This document shows, one piece after another, positions 1 to 8,659 of a stretch of 64,000 nt of DNA (the stretch's first letter is position 1; each line of letters starts with the position of its first letter). The notes beneath the pieces are model-generated. The model was given only the letters and a program-made list of their open reading frames with translations, was not told the DNA's origin and ran no database searches. The position numbers were made by a program, and so were the translations under genes. Source of the stretch: Streptomyces atratus (GTDB taxonomy: Bacteria > Actinomycetota > Actinomycetes > Streptomycetales > Streptomycetaceae); the NCBI RefSeq assembly GCF_014648655.1, contig NZ_BMRN01000006.1, positions 312,922-376,921 on the forward strand. Reading direction: 5' to 3'.

Positions 1-204
1 GTCGTCCTCGACGGGGCGCGCTGTGCGGTCCTCGGTCTTCACGCAGGCACGCTATGCACAGCAGGGTCGCCGTGTGTGCTGCCACCGGGGCGCGTCATCG
101 AACCGTCAGATCTTGCGCCGCTCGCTCGCTCCGGAGTGTGACGTCATGGTCTCGTCAGGAGTCGTACGCGCCGCGGCCAGGTGTTCTGGGCATAGCTTCG
201 GCGC

Positions 205-1524
205 ATGGGCGACAAACGTCTGGACAGAGCCATCTCCTTCCCGTTCCGCCGCCCCGGCTGGTCCGCCGGCCGCGGCCCGGCCTTCCTGGAGCGGCTTCCC
301 TCCTCGCCCGGGTTCTGGCGCAGCCCGGTGCGCGGCGTCAGGTTCACGGCGGTGCTCGGGCTGGTCCTGCTCGCCGGGCTCACCCTGCTGTTCGTGACAG
401 GTCTGCTGTCGTACGCCGCGTACAACCCGGACCTTGCGCCGGTCAACGACAAGACGCCGGGCAAGGGCCTGCTGGGTTTCTATCTCTTCGCCTGGCCGAC
501 CGGTCCGCACTGGCTGTACCGGCTGACGCAGGGGTTGCACGTCACGGTGGGCATCGCCCTCGTCCCTGTGCTGCTGGCGAAGCTCTGGTCGGTGATCCCG
601 AAGCTCTTCACGCTGCCGCCGGCCCGGTCGGTGGGCCATGCGCTGGAGCGGGTGTCGCTGCTGCTGCTCGTCGGCGGGGCACTGTTCGAGTTCATCACCG
701 GACTGCTCAACATCCAGCTGGAGTACGTGTTTCCGGGGTCGTTCTATCCGCTGCACTTCTACGGGGCGTGGGTGTTCTTCGCCGCGTTCCTCGCCCACAC
801 CGGGCTGAAGCTGCCGCGGGCCGTACGGGTGCTGCGGGGCGGCCGGCTGGAGGGCTCTGCGCCGGGCGAGGCGGATGAACTGGCCTCGCCCGCCCCTGCC
901 GTGCCGACCGTCTCCCGGCGCGGCGCGCTCGCCATGGTGGGCGGCGGGTCGCTGTTGCTGCTGATCACGTCGGCGGGCCGGAGTTTCGACGGGCCGCTGC
1001 GGCAGATGGCGCTCCTCACCCCGCACGGTGCAGCCGAACCGGGCTCGGGGCCGAACGGCTTCCAGATCAACAAGACGGCCGCGGCCGTCGGAGTGACGGC
1101 GGCCGATACGGGGAAGGGCTGGCGGCTCACCGTCGGCGGGCCCGCCGGGGAGATCCGGCTCAGCCGGGAACAGCTGCTGGCCATGGACCAGTACAGCGCG
1201 GCGCTGCCGATCGCGTGCGTGGAGGGCTGGGCGACGTCGGACCAGTGGTGGCGCGGAGTGCGGCTGAGTGATCTGGCGGCACTCGCGGGGTATCGGGACC
1301 GGCCGCCGGCAGTGCTGGTGGAGTCCGTCCAGCGCCGTGGGGCGTTCCGCGAGGTGGCGCTCCGCGACAACCAGGTGCGCGACCCGCGCTCGCTGCTGGC
1401 GTTGCAGGTCAACGGCGAGGAACTGTCGCTCGATCACGGATTTCCGGCGCGGATCATCGTCCCGGCGGCCCCAGGTGTGCTCAACACCAAATGGGTGTCC
1501 CGGCTGACGTTCGGGGCGCTGTGA
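205..1524 (+). CDS. membrane-bound molybdopterin-dependent oxidoreductase
   Basis: The 439-residue protein combines an N-terminal cytochrome-b561-like membrane part (hydrophobic segments near residues 47-69, 107-127, 148-168 and 190-210) with a sulfite-oxidase-fold domain from about residue 290 to the end. Cys338 in IACVEGW is the expected molybdenum ligand, and the downstream QWWRGVRLSDL and FPARIIVP stretches are typical of the family. Family knowledge suggests electron transfer between a molybdopterin centre and haem or quinone in the membrane; the substrate cannot be read. The next gene overlaps its stop codon (GTGA), so the two are probably co-translated. The start is the ATG of MGDKRLDRAISF; no nearby alternative is better. 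Confidence 0.85.
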   Translation: MGDKRLDRAISFPFRRPGWSAGRGPAFLERLPSSPGFWRSPVRGVRFTAVLGLVLLAGLTLLFVTGLLSYAAYNPDLAPVNDKTPGKGLLGFYLFAWPTGPHWLYRLTQGLHVTVGIALVPVLLAKLWSVIPKLFTLPPARSVGHALERVSLLLLVGGALFEFITGLLNIQLEYVFPGSFYPLHFYGAWVFFAAFLAHTGLKLPRAVRVLRGGRLEGSAPGEADELASPAPAVPTVSRRGALAMVGGGSLLLLITSAGRSFDGPLRQMALLTPHGAAEPGSGPNGFQINKTAAAVGVTAADTGKGWRLTVGGPAGEIRLSREQLLAMDQYSAALPIACVEGWATSDQWWRGVRLSDLAALAGYRDRPPAVLVESVQRRGAFREVALRDNQVRDPRSLLALQVNGEELSLDHGFPARIIVPAAPGVLNTKWVSRLTFGAL

Positions 1525-2042
1525 GCGGGAAGGCGGGGAACCGGGTGAATCCTCGGGCGGTCCTCAGGCGTTGGTACGGGGAAGGGCCGCTGCATCTCCT
1601 TCTGCTGGCCGCGACATTCGCCCTCGCGGGCTGGGCGGGCGTACGGCTCCTGGCGGGTGACACGTTCGCAGTCGCGGTGTGGTTCATCGGCTCCGCCCTC
1701 CTGCACGATCTGGTGCTGCTGCCGTTGTACGCGTCGGCCGACCTGGTCGTACGGCGGTCGCTCGGACCCCGCTCCGGGCTGGTCAACCACATCCGTGTAC
1801 CGGCCTTTCTCTCCGGCCTGCTCCTGCTGATGTGGTTTCCGCTGATCACCCGGCACGCAGTGCGGTACGAGCCCTACAGCGGGCTGTCCCCCGACGTGTT
1901 CCTGGGCAACTGGCTGCTGATCACGGCGGTGCTGTGCGCGGGCTCGGCGCTCGTCCTCGTGGTCAGGACCGTGCGGTCGCGGCGCGGGGAGGGCAGGGGT
2001 GTGCAGCCGACGGCGGTCCGGGGTGACCGCCCACGGCGGTGA
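1521..2042 (+). CDS. small multi-pass membrane protein linked to the molybdo-oxidoreductase
   Basis: The gene starts at a GTG that overlaps the stop of the oxidoreductase gene (GTGA). About 173 residues carry four hydrophobic segments (roughly LLLAATFALAGWAGV, FIGSALLHDLVLLPLY, LSGLLLLMWFPLIT and LLITAVLCAGSALVLVV), with a basic cytoplasmic tail. I do not recognise a named family. The overlap suggests a membrane partner or assembly subunit of the upstream enzyme; that is inference from context only. An internal GTG at 1545 is an alternative start. Confidence 0.7.
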   Translation: MSGKAGNRVNPRAVLRRWYGEGPLHLLLLAATFALAGWAGVRLLAGDTFAVAVWFIGSALLHDLVLLPLYASADLVVRRSLGPRSGLVNHIRVPAFLSGLLLLMWFPLITRHAVRYEPYSGLSPDVFLGNWLLITAVLCAGSALVLVVRTVRSRRGEGRGVQPTAVRGDRPRR

Positions 2043-2093
2043 GGGTTTTGTCCTCAAATGCCGGACGGGGCCTGCCCGGCGGACCGGCGTGGG

Positions 2094-2699
2094 TCAGACG
2101 AACAGGAACGCGCCCGCCGTCGTGGCCCCCAGCGACGCCCCGGCGACGGTCTGCGCCACCGAGTGGTACCCGAGCGCGACGCGCGACCAGCACACGGCGA
2201 CCGTCATCGCGTACGCGAGCAGCCACCACGGCGAGTGGACCGGGGCGAGCAGTGCGATGACGGCCGAGGCGACCGCGGCGTCCACCGAGATCTTCCAGAC
2301 CGTGTTGACGGCCAGGAGGATCACGGTCATCGCCCAGAGGGCGAGCATCGCCACGAGGATGCCGGTGGGGGCGTGGCCGAGGATCATCACCACCGAACCA
2401 GCGCCTATGGAACCGAGGATGACGAAGAAGATCGGGGCTCGCTTGGTGCGGTCGACGACATGACGGTCGCCCCAGGTACCGCGCCCGCGCTCCCATTCGA
2501 TGTACCCGGCAGGAACGATCCCGGCACACAGGGCACCGAGGAACCCCCAGAGCAGACCGGTCCAGTGACCGGCGGCGGCCAGGCCGATGCCGAGCATGCC
2601 GACCAGCAGGACGTTGCGGGGCTGGAAGATGTCGGTGACGGTGCGCGCGGCGCCGGTGCTCGGCGATGCGGGGGCGTCGGTGGTCCCGGTGGGGGTCAT
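2094..2699 (-). CDS. PAP2-superfamily-like integral membrane protein
   Basis: The 201-residue protein has about five hydrophobic segments. Near the C-terminus SRVALGYHSVAQTVAG matches the last part of the acid-phosphatase signature (SRxxxxxHxxxD) except that the final Asp is replaced by Gln. Upstream phosphatase motifs (KxxxxxxRP and PSGH) are not evident, so it may be a catalytically degenerate PAP2-like lipid-binding protein rather than an active lipid phosphatase. It is transcribed convergently with the oxidoreductase pair. The start ATG precedes a Thr/Ala-rich cytoplasmic leader. Confidence 0.65.
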   Translation of the reverse strand: MTPTGTTDAPASPSTGAARTVTDIFQPRNVLLVGMLGIGLAAAGHWTGLLWGFLGALCAGIVPAGYIEWERGRGTWGDRHVVDRTKRAPIFFVILGSIGAGSVVMILGHAPTGILVAMLALWAMTVILLAVNTVWKISVDAAVASAVIALLAPVHSPWWLLAYAMTVAVCWSRVALGYHSVAQTVAGASLGATTAGAFLFV

Positions 2700-2784
2700 G
2701 TTGTGGGAGGTCCGGTGTCAGGTGCGGCGGAACAGGCCGCGACGGCGGGTGGCGACGGGGCGGGAGAGGGGGATTTGCCAGGCG

Positions 2785-3252
2785 CTATTTCTCCGGCTCG
2801 CCATGCGGTGTGGCGCCGTTGTCGCCGGCCGGGCCCTGCCGGCCCCTGGCGTCCTCCAGCAGGGAGAGCGCGAACTGCAGCAGCTCCGGCGGGAGACCGT
2901 CCTCGTCGAGGCCGCGTCCGGCCGGTCCGCTGATCTCCCCCGTACGCCGCTTCGCGAGGAACTGCAGACCGGCGACGACATCGTCGACGACCTCGGACTC
3001 CGCCTTGAAGAACCGCCAGTCCACGCCGAAGCCCAGACCGAGCGCTTTGAGGATGTCCTCGGACGGCTGGGTGACCTTTCCGGCAAGGATGTTGGAGAAG
3101 TAGCTGTGCGAGAGGGATCCGCCGCGCTCCTTGACCAGGTCGGTGAAGACCCGCCCCGAGATCTTCTGACCGGGGAACGTCTTCTCCACCATGTACTCGA
3201 CCTTCTGCTGCAACGTCCGCAGCTCCGGCGCGCGTTCCTCGCCGCTGTCCAT
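2785..3252 (-). CDS. XRE-type helix-turn-helix regulator
   Basis: I place the start at the ATG of MDSGEERAPEL (155 residues) because the reading frame upstream has no coding character. Residues 10-75 contain a cro/CI-like fold with SLSHSYFSNILAGKV as the probable recognition helix and PSEDILKALGLGFGVDW following, the arrangement of Streptomyces XRE proteins that regulate development or secondary metabolism. The C-terminal third is polar and low complexity. It reads away from the candidate small RNA at 3421-3541, which lies in its upstream region on the same strand. Confidence 0.8.
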   Translation of the reverse strand: MDSGEERAPELRTLQQKVEYMVEKTFPGQKISGRVFTDLVKERGGSLSHSYFSNILAGKVTQPSEDILKALGLGFGVDWRFFKAESEVVDDVVAGLQFLAKRRTGEISGPAGRGLDEDGLPPELLQFALSLLEDARGRQGPAGDNGATPHGEPEK

Positions 3253-3420
3253 CCGGCCCCCACGTATCCGCCACCGTCCGACCGGTGCGGCACGGTCTTC
3301 GATTCGGTCAACCGGCTCGTACTGTAACGAACCCTGACGTGGCGTCCTCGGTGTGGGAGGCGGTTCGCAACGCTGCACGGGAGCGGGCTTGCGCAAGAAC
3401 TCTGCGTCACTGTTAACTCG

Positions 3421-3541
3421 AAAAAACACGGGCAGGGAACCACGAGGGGAGTCCCCTGCCCGTGAAGTCGTCCCGGGCAAAAGGGGCATGGTCCGCATAT
3501 GGTGTAGCCCTTCACGACGGGGGATGCGCGAAGGGCTACAC
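3421..3541 (-). ncRNA. candidate small RNA with two C-rich-loop hairpins
   Basis: On the minus strand a promoter-like pair TTGATG (3574-3569) and CATAAT (3551-3546), separated by exactly 17 bp, is followed at the expected distance by a hairpin with perfect 12-bp arms (3541-3530 and 3513-3502; arm GTGTAGCCCTTC) and a loop containing CCCCC. A second hairpin (arms CACGGGCAGGG/CCCTGCCCGTG, 3464-3427) has CCCC in its loop and is followed directly by six T residues, so it should act as an intrinsic terminator. No open reading frame fits this interval. The two C-rich loops resemble the actinobacterial 6C RNA layout, but membership of that Rfam family is not established here. Confidence 0.65.
3427..3464 (-). 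terminator. intrinsic terminator with U6 tract
   Basis: Perfect 11-bp arms CACGGGCAGGG and CCCTGCCCGTG are followed on the minus strand by TTTTTT (3426-3421). It closes the candidate small RNA. Confidence 0.75.
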
Positions 3542-3545
3542 GTAC

Positions 3546-3574
3546 ATTATGGCTGCTGGTCAGGTCGTCATCAA
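3546..3574 (-). promoter_or_regulatory. HrdB-like promoter of the candidate small RNA
   Basis: The hexamers TTGATG and CATAAT with a 17-bp spacer are unusually close to the vegetative sigma-factor consensus for this GC-rich context. Transcription would start near 3541-3539, exactly at the first hairpin. Confidence 0.6.
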
Positions 3575-3591
3575 CTGACCGACCGGTCAGT
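3574..3591. promoter_or_regulatory. palindromic operator-like site abutting the small-RNA promoter
   Basis: The 18-bp sequence ACTGACC-GACC-GGTCAGT is an interrupted perfect palindrome that touches the -35 hexamer of the small RNA. GACCGACCGGTC-like palindromes are common TetR-family operators in Streptomyces, so a repressor may control the RNA. No TetR gene is adjacent. Confidence 0.45.
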
Positions 3592-3855
3592 GGGTGTTGG
3601 GGGTGCGGGGCCGCCGCGTCGGACCTGTCCCGCGCCGGAGCTGCGTCGTACCGGTCGACCGGACGGTGCGGCGTGCGCCGGAGGGGCGCGTCTGTGGGGT
3701 GTGCCGGCGGGGAGCGGGCCGGTTGCACGGCTTCGGGGCAGCTGATTTCCCCGCCCGGACCAGGGAAATCTGTCGCGGCTATGATAGAAGCGATGGCTCG
3801 CACAATGAGATTTTCTCTTTCGGTCAACGAAGTCAGCGATACGCGGTAGGTGCAA

Positions 3856-4203
3856 ATGCCCACAGGAACTCCTCCGCACGCCACCGACCGGCTCGATGAC
3901 GACGACTACCCCGCCTACACCATGGGCCGCGCCGCGGAGATGATCGGCGCGACGCCCGCTTTCCTCCGGGCGATCGGCGAGGCCCGTCTGATCACTCCTC
4001 TGCGGTCCGAGGGCGGCCACCGTCGCTACTCCCGCTACCAGCTGCGAATCGCGGCCAGGGCCCGTGAACTCGTCGACGGCGGCACGCCGATCGAGGCGGC
4101 CTGTCGCATCGTGATCCTGGAGGACCAGCTCGAAGAGGCCCTGCGGCTCAACGCGGAGCTGCGCCGGCCCGCGACGGAATCCGGCGGGGCTGCGGGCATC
4201 TGA
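3856..4203 (+). CDS. MerR-type DNA-binding regulator
   Basis: I choose the ATG of MPTGTPPHATDRL (115 residues); a GTG two codons upstream is possible. Residues 17-65 form a MerR winged helix (YTMGRAAEMIGATPAFLRAIGEARL, then SEGGHRRYSRYQLRI), and the tail VILEDQLEEALRLNAELR is a short dimerising coiled coil. No metal-binding cysteines are present. It sits directly upstream of the cold-shock gene and the DEAD-box helicase, so a role in that stress block is likely; this is inferred from position. Confidence 0.8.
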   Translation: MPTGTPPHATDRLDDDDYPAYTMGRAAEMIGATPAFLRAIGEARLITPLRSEGGHRRYSRYQLRIAARARELVDGGTPIEAACRIVILEDQLEEALRLNAELRRPATESGGAAGI

Positions 4204-4552
4204 GGAGGACGGACCCGGGCGTGCGTCCCGGCCGGGGACAGGTGGATGTGGTGCCGGGGGCGGGTGAATATCTATTGCCGACGACGCAGAATTTCATGCA
4301 ATGCGCGGCAAGGGTTTATGGCGTATCCGGTGGAGTGTAATTACTTGCCGCGCCCGGACGCTTCCACCGTGCTACTGTGGATGCAGTTGCAGTTGTGGTT
4401 CCCAAAGACTCCAAGTGCTCTCTTCGGCTTAATGCGTCGATGAGTGCACTTTTGTATTTTCCGGCGCTTTGTTCCGGATGGGGTAATCATCGCGGCGACG
4501 CGGGATTCGCACAGTGTGAATCCCCGGGCACTGCCCCAGAAGGAGAAAAAAC
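4204..4552 (+). promoter_or_regulatory. long leader of the cold-shock gene
   Basis: The 349 bp between the MerR gene and the cold-shock start hold no gene and are AT-richer than the flanks. Near the end a hairpin GGATTC-N11-GAATCC (about 4503-4524) stands just before the strong ribosome-binding site AAGGAGAAAAAAC. Long structured leaders are known to set temperature-dependent translation of cspA-type genes; whether this one does is not shown. Confidence 0.5.
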
Positions 4553-4756
4553 ATGGCTACTGGCACCGTCAAGTGGTTCAACGCAGAAAAGGGCTTCGGC
4601 TTTATCGAGCAGGACGGCGGCGGCGCTGACGTCTTCGCCCACTACTCGAACATCGCCTCCAGCGGCTTCCGTGAGCTGCAGGAAGGCCAGAAGGTGAACT
4701 TCGACGTCACGCAGGGCCAGAAGGGCCCGCAGGCGGAGAACATCACCCCTGCCTGA
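4553..4756 (+). CDS. CspA-family cold-shock protein
   Basis: The 67-residue protein is a complete single cold-shock domain. RNP1 is KGFGFIEQ (residues 14-21) and RNP2 is DVFAHYSNI (about 27-35), with FNAEKG and [17 protein letters not shown] typical of Streptomyces Csps. It binds single-stranded nucleic acid as an RNA chaperone in the cytoplasm. The start has an excellent AAGGAG ribosome-binding site. It is followed by a strong terminator, so it is a monocistronic unit, with a DEAD-box helicase next on the same strand. Confidence 0.97.
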   Translation: MATGTVKWFNAEKGFGFIEQDGGGADVFAHYSNIASSGFRELQEGQKVNFDVTQGQKGPQAENITPA

Positions 4757-4797
4757 TCCCGCTGCTCCGGCGCTGACGCGCTGTGACGCATATGCGC

Positions 4798-4845
4798 AGC
4801 TGGGGTCCGCACCTTCGGGTGCGGGCCCCAGCTCGTTGTTTTTCC
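4798..4845 (+). terminator. strong intrinsic terminator after the cold-shock gene
   Basis: A 16-bp stem (AGCTGGGGTCCGCACC with one G-C/G-C slip on the return arm) capped by a TTCG tetraloop is followed by GTTGTTTTT. This is an unusually stable hairpin with a T tract. Confidence 0.85.
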
Positions 4846-4976
4846 CGCGTCCGGTACGGCTCATTCTTCGCAGCCGGGCTCGGTACACGTATGTCAACGG
4901 CCCGTTCTTGCGATTCCTGCGCCGCTCGTCGCTCAGTGAATTCCTCGATACGCGCCATATCGAGGAAGGGTTCTGA

Positions 4977-6539
4977 ATGAACCGCGAACGCACAGCTCGC
5001 CCGAACGACCGATACTCCCGCACCCGCTCCGGTGGCTCCACCGCTTCCGGCGGCGGGTTCCGCTCGCAGTCCCCGGGCCGCCAGGGCGGACAGGGCGGCG
5101 GCCGTTACGGCGCGCCCGACCGGCGCTCCGGCGGCTCCGGCCGCAGGCCCGCGGCCAAGCAGGGCGAGTTCGCGCTGCCGAAGACCATCACTCCGGCGCT
5201 GCCCGCCGTGGAGGCCTTCGCGGACCTGGACATGCCCGCGCCCCTGCTGGCGGCGCTCGCCGCCGAGGGCGTCACCACGCCGTTCCCGATCCAGGGGGCC
5301 ACCCTGCCGAACTCCCTCGCGGGGCGCGATGTGCTGGGCCGCGGCCGGACCGGCTCCGGCAAGACGCTCGCCTTCGGCCTGGCCATGCTGGCCCGTACCG
5401 CGGGTAACCGGGCCGATGCCCGACGCCCGCTGGCCCTCGTGCTCGTCCCCACCCGGGAGCTGGCCCAGCAGGTCACCGACGCGCTCACCCCGTACGCCCG
5501 CTCGCTGGGGCTGCGCATGGCCACCGTCGTCGGCGGCATGTCGATCGGCCGGCAGGCCAGCGCGCTGCGCGGTGGGGCCGAGGTCGTCGTCGCCACGCCC
5601 GGCCGGCTCAAGGACCTCATCGAGCGCGGCGACTGCCGGCTCGACCGGGTCGCCATCACCGTCCTCGACGAGGCCGACCAGATGGCCGACATGGGCTTCA
5701 TGCCGCAGGTCACCGAACTGCTCGACCAGGTGCTGCCGGAGGGCCAGCGGATGCTGTTCTCGGCGACCCTGGACCGCAACGTCGACCTGCTGGTCCGCCG
5801 CTATCTGCACGACCCGGTGGTCCACTCGGTCGACCCGGCGGCCGGCGCCGTGACGACGATGGAGCACCACGTGCTCTACGTGCAGGGTGCCGACAAGTAC
5901 GCCACCACGACCGAGATCGCGGCCCGCGACGGCCGGGTGATCATGTTCCTGGACACCAAGCACGCAGTGGACAAGCTCACCGACCATCTGCTCAACAGCG
6001 GGGTGCGGGCCGCCGCGCTGCACGGCGGCAAGTCCCAGCCGCAGCGCACCCGCACCCTGGCCCGGTTCAAGACCGGGCACGTCACGGTGCTGGTCGCCAC
6101 GAACGTCGCGGCGCGCGGCATCCACATCGACAACCTCGACCTGGTCGTCAACGTCGACCCGCCGAGCGACCACAAGGACTACCTGCACCGCGGCGGACGC
6201 ACGGCCCGCGCCGGTGAGTCCGGCAGCGTCGTCACACTGGTGCTGCCGGGCCAGCGCCGTGAGATGACCCGTCTGATGGCCGACGCCGGGATCATTCCCA
6301 AGATCGCCCAGGTTCGCTCCGGCGAGGCCGAGCTGAGCCGGATCACCGGCGCGCAGACTCCCTCGGGGGTGCCCGTCACCATCACCGCACCGCTGACCGA
6401 GCGGCCCAGGAGCGGTGGCGCGCCCTCCCGGGGCCGGCGCAGCCGTCCCGTCCGGTCCGGGCAGTCGCGCCGCTCGGACCTGCCCACACCGGAGGCGCGC
6501 GCCGCCGCCAAGCAGCGCCGCACCAACCGGGCGGCGTGA
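4977..6539 (+). CDS. DEAD-box ATP-dependent RNA helicase
   Basis: All core motifs are visible in the 520 residues: motif I GRGRTGSGKT (121-130), Ia PTRELAQ (158-164), TPGRL (207-211), DEAD (231-234), SAT (262-264), and in the second RecA domain ATNVAARGIHIDNLDLV and HRGGRTARAG. The first 60 residues are Arg/Gly/Ser-rich and the last 90 are basic, typical of RNA-binding extensions. GAGGAAGGG precedes the ATG. Helicases of this group unwind structured RNA during cold stress and ribosome assembly, which fits the adjacent cold-shock gene. Confidence 0.96.
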   Translation: MNRERTARPNDRYSRTRSGGSTASGGGFRSQSPGRQGGQGGGRYGAPDRRSGGSGRRPAAKQGEFALPKTITPALPAVEAFADLDMPAPLLAALAAEGVTTPFPIQGATLPNSLAGRDVLGRGRTGSGKTLAFGLAMLARTAGNRADARRPLALVLVPTRELAQQVTDALTPYARSLGLRMATVVGGMSIGRQASALRGGAEVVVATPGRLKDLIERGDCRLDRVAITVLDEADQMADMGFMPQVTELLDQVLPEGQRMLFSATLDRNVDLLVRRYLHDPVVHSVDPAAGAVTTMEHHVLYVQGADKYATTTEIAARDGRVIMFLDTKHAVDKLTDHLLNSGVRAAALHGGKSQPQRTRTLARFKTGHVTVLVATNVAARGIHIDNLDLVVNVDPPSDHKDYLHRGGRTARAGESGSVVTLVLPGQRREMTRLMADAGIIPKIAQVRSGEAELSRITGAQTPSGVPVTITAPLTERPRSGGAPSRGRRSRPVRSGQSRRSDLPTPEARAAAKQRRTNRAA

Positions 6540-6557
6540 CCCCGGGGGCCGCGACCC

Positions 6558-8456
6558 TCAGGCGATCATGAAGTCCCTTACGGGCAGGGCGCGTTCGACG
6601 ATCCTGATGTCGCCGAGCCAGCCGTGCATCAACTGGTCGAGCCTGCCTCCGTACTCGTAGGCGCCGAGCAGCCAGGGCAGGCCCAGGGTGGTGAGACCGG
6701 TGGTGCGGGTGGCGGGGTTGCGGGCGACCATGCAGCCTTCGACGTACATCGTCGTGTGCTTCTCGTCGTTGACGACGGCCACGTGCCACCACCGCTCACG
6801 CAGCAGCTCATGGCTCCAGTTGGTGACGGCCCCCGGCTGGTTCAGCGGCGCCGCCGCCCACTGGAGCCCGGGGCCGTCCGATACGGAGAGGGTGGTGACG
6901 GGCTCCTCCGGGTCGCCGGAGGTCTTGCCGGCTGCCCCGAGCGTGCCGCGGCGGCCGAGCACGGCGCCCCAGGCGTTGCGTCCGGCGTCCCAGTCGGCAG
7001 GAAGGCGGAGGAAGGCCTCGATGGTGTAACCGGACCTGAACGTCTTGGTGTTGAGCGGTGCGTTGTTCTCCGTACGCAGATATGCGCCCCGCAGCGGCGG
7101 CTTCGAGCCGTCGAAGTAGAGGCTGCCGTGGCCGGGCTGGTCGGGGTGGTGGGCGGTGGACCAGCGCAGCGCGTCGGGCGCACTGCCGGGGACGGCTTCG
7201 CGCACCAGGTCGTTGCGGTGCCCGGACAGGTCGGGGACGCGCAGGCCGGCGTCGGCGGCGGAACCGTCCTGGTGCGAAGGGGAGTCGAAGCGCCAGTAGG
7301 CGACGGTGCCCGGTATCAGCAGCTGCTTCGCCGGGCGGGGGCCGCGCACGGGCACGGGCGCGAAGCCCGCGAAACGCTTCTCGAAGTCGATGGGGACGGC
7401 GAAGCGGTCCTGCGGACCGGTCAGTTCGATCTCGCCGCGCTCCAGGTCGTTGAGCCTCTCGCCCGCGCGGCCGAGGATCCACGGCGAGATCGTCTCCACG
7501 TCGATGGTGTTCCTGGCCAGGTCGAAGCGGTAGAGGCGGATCATGGCGCTGCCGCCGTAGTAGCGGTTCTGGTAGTTGGTGATGTGCAGATGGACGTCGT
7601 TGCCCGCGGTGTTCTTGACGGTGGTGCGCCCGGCGGGCCAGTAGTGGCCGTTGAGGGTGAGGAAGATCTGGTCGTGCCCGGCTATCAGCTCGTCCCACAG
7701 ATGCTTTCCGTGGTCGGAGAGTTCGGCCTCGTCGCCGTCCGCTTCCGCGTACACCAGCTCGTGGGTGGTGAGGATGACCGGCGTGTCCGGGTGCTGGGCG
7801 ATGACGTCCCTCGCCCAGGCGAGCCCGGCCGCCGACGGCCGCCAGTCGAGCGCCAGCACCAGCCACTCGCGCCCGGCGGCGCGGAACAGGTGGTACGTGT
7901 TGTAGCCGTCCGGGGTCGCCCCGCCGAACGTCGGCAGGCGCCGCATCCGCTGCGGGCCGAAGGTGTCCAGGTACGGGGTGCGGCCGCGCCGGTCGTCGGT
8001 GGACGACTTGATGTCGTGGTTGCCCGCGACGACGCTGTAGCCGACCCGCCGCCGGTCGAGCAGCTCGAACGCCTCGCCTATCGCCGCGAATTCGCCTGCC
8101 TGGCCGCTCTCGGTGAGGTCGCCCAGATGGGACAGGAAGACGATGTTCTCGTCGCGCCCGTGATCGAGTACGTAACGCAACGACGCCTCGACCGGCGCCT
8201 TGTCGATGCTCGCCCCGTCGAAGAGGTACTGGGTGTCCGGCATGACGACGAGCGTGAACCTGGGGCTCTCGGGATCGGGTCGCCAACCGGCTGTGACGGC
8301 ACCGGTGTTCTGCTGGGGAAGAGCCGCGGCGGGCGTGGCGGAAGCGAGCCCCGTGGCTGCGGTGGCGGCACCGGTGAGCGCGGTTGCCCGCAGGAACGTA
8401 CGACGGCTCGCGCCGGGCAGAAGCGGTCCGTCGGGCTGGTGGAGGGGGCTGCACAT
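6558..8456 (-). CDS. Tat-exported metallophosphoesterase with C-terminal LamG-like domain
   Basis: The start is the ATG of MCSPLHQPDG (632 residues), chosen because a twin-arginine signal (SRRTFLRATALTGAA, about residues 18-32) follows at once. Calcineurin-like motifs appear in order: MPDTQY, LSHLGDLTE, VAGNHD, THELVY and NGHYWPAGR, supplying the Asp/His/Asn metal ligands. From about residue 420 a concanavalin-like domain begins (TVAYWRFD, LYFDGSKPP, GYTIEAFLRL, WWHVAVVNDEKHTTMYV), suggesting carbohydrate or surface binding. The enzyme should act outside the membrane on a phosphoester; the substrate is unknown. Confidence 0.9.
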   Translation of the reverse strand: MCSPLHQPDGPLLPGASRRTFLRATALTGAATAATGLASATPAAALPQQNTGAVTAGWRPDPESPRFTLVVMPDTQYLFDGASIDKAPVEASLRYVLDHGRDENIVFLSHLGDLTESGQAGEFAAIGEAFELLDRRRVGYSVVAGNHDIKSSTDDRRGRTPYLDTFGPQRMRRLPTFGGATPDGYNTYHLFRAAGREWLVLALDWRPSAAGLAWARDVIAQHPDTPVILTTHELVYAEADGDEAELSDHGKHLWDELIAGHDQIFLTLNGHYWPAGRTTVKNTAGNDVHLHITNYQNRYYGGSAMIRLYRFDLARNTIDVETISPWILGRAGERLNDLERGEIELTGPQDRFAVPIDFEKRFAGFAPVPVRGPRPAKQLLIPGTVAYWRFDSPSHQDGSAADAGLRVPDLSGHRNDLVREAVPGSAPDALRWSTAHHPDQPGHGSLYFDGSKPPLRGAYLRTENNAPLNTKTFRSGYTIEAFLRLPADWDAGRNAWGAVLGRRGTLGAAGKTSGDPEEPVTTLSVSDGPGLQWAAAPLNQPGAVTNWSHELLRERWWHVAVVNDEKHTTMYVEGCMVARNPATRTTGLTTLGLPWLLGAYEYGGRLDQLMHGWLGDIRIVERALPVRDFMIA

Positions 8457-8659
8457 GGATGTCTCCGCGGAGGACGAACGTCGGGGTGATCGTCTGCAAG
8501 CTAGCCGCGAAGTGGGTGAGGAACCGGCTCGTAACGGCGACAGCCGGGCGAAGACTCCATGAATTGCACAGCGCCGGGCGTGCGGGGTCGTGGTGGTGGG
8601 GGCGTTGCGGACACGGGATGGCGAGGGCCGGGTGATGGGCCCTGACCCGCCGCGCCCCG

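Noticed and set aside
106..1437. 443-residue open frame antisense to the molybdo-oxidoreductase
   Set aside because: Gln/Arg/His-rich translation typical of shadow frames in GC-rich DNA; the sense gene has clear domains.
6624..8489. 621-residue open frame antisense to the metallophosphatase
   Set aside because: Shadow frame; biased composition, no domains.
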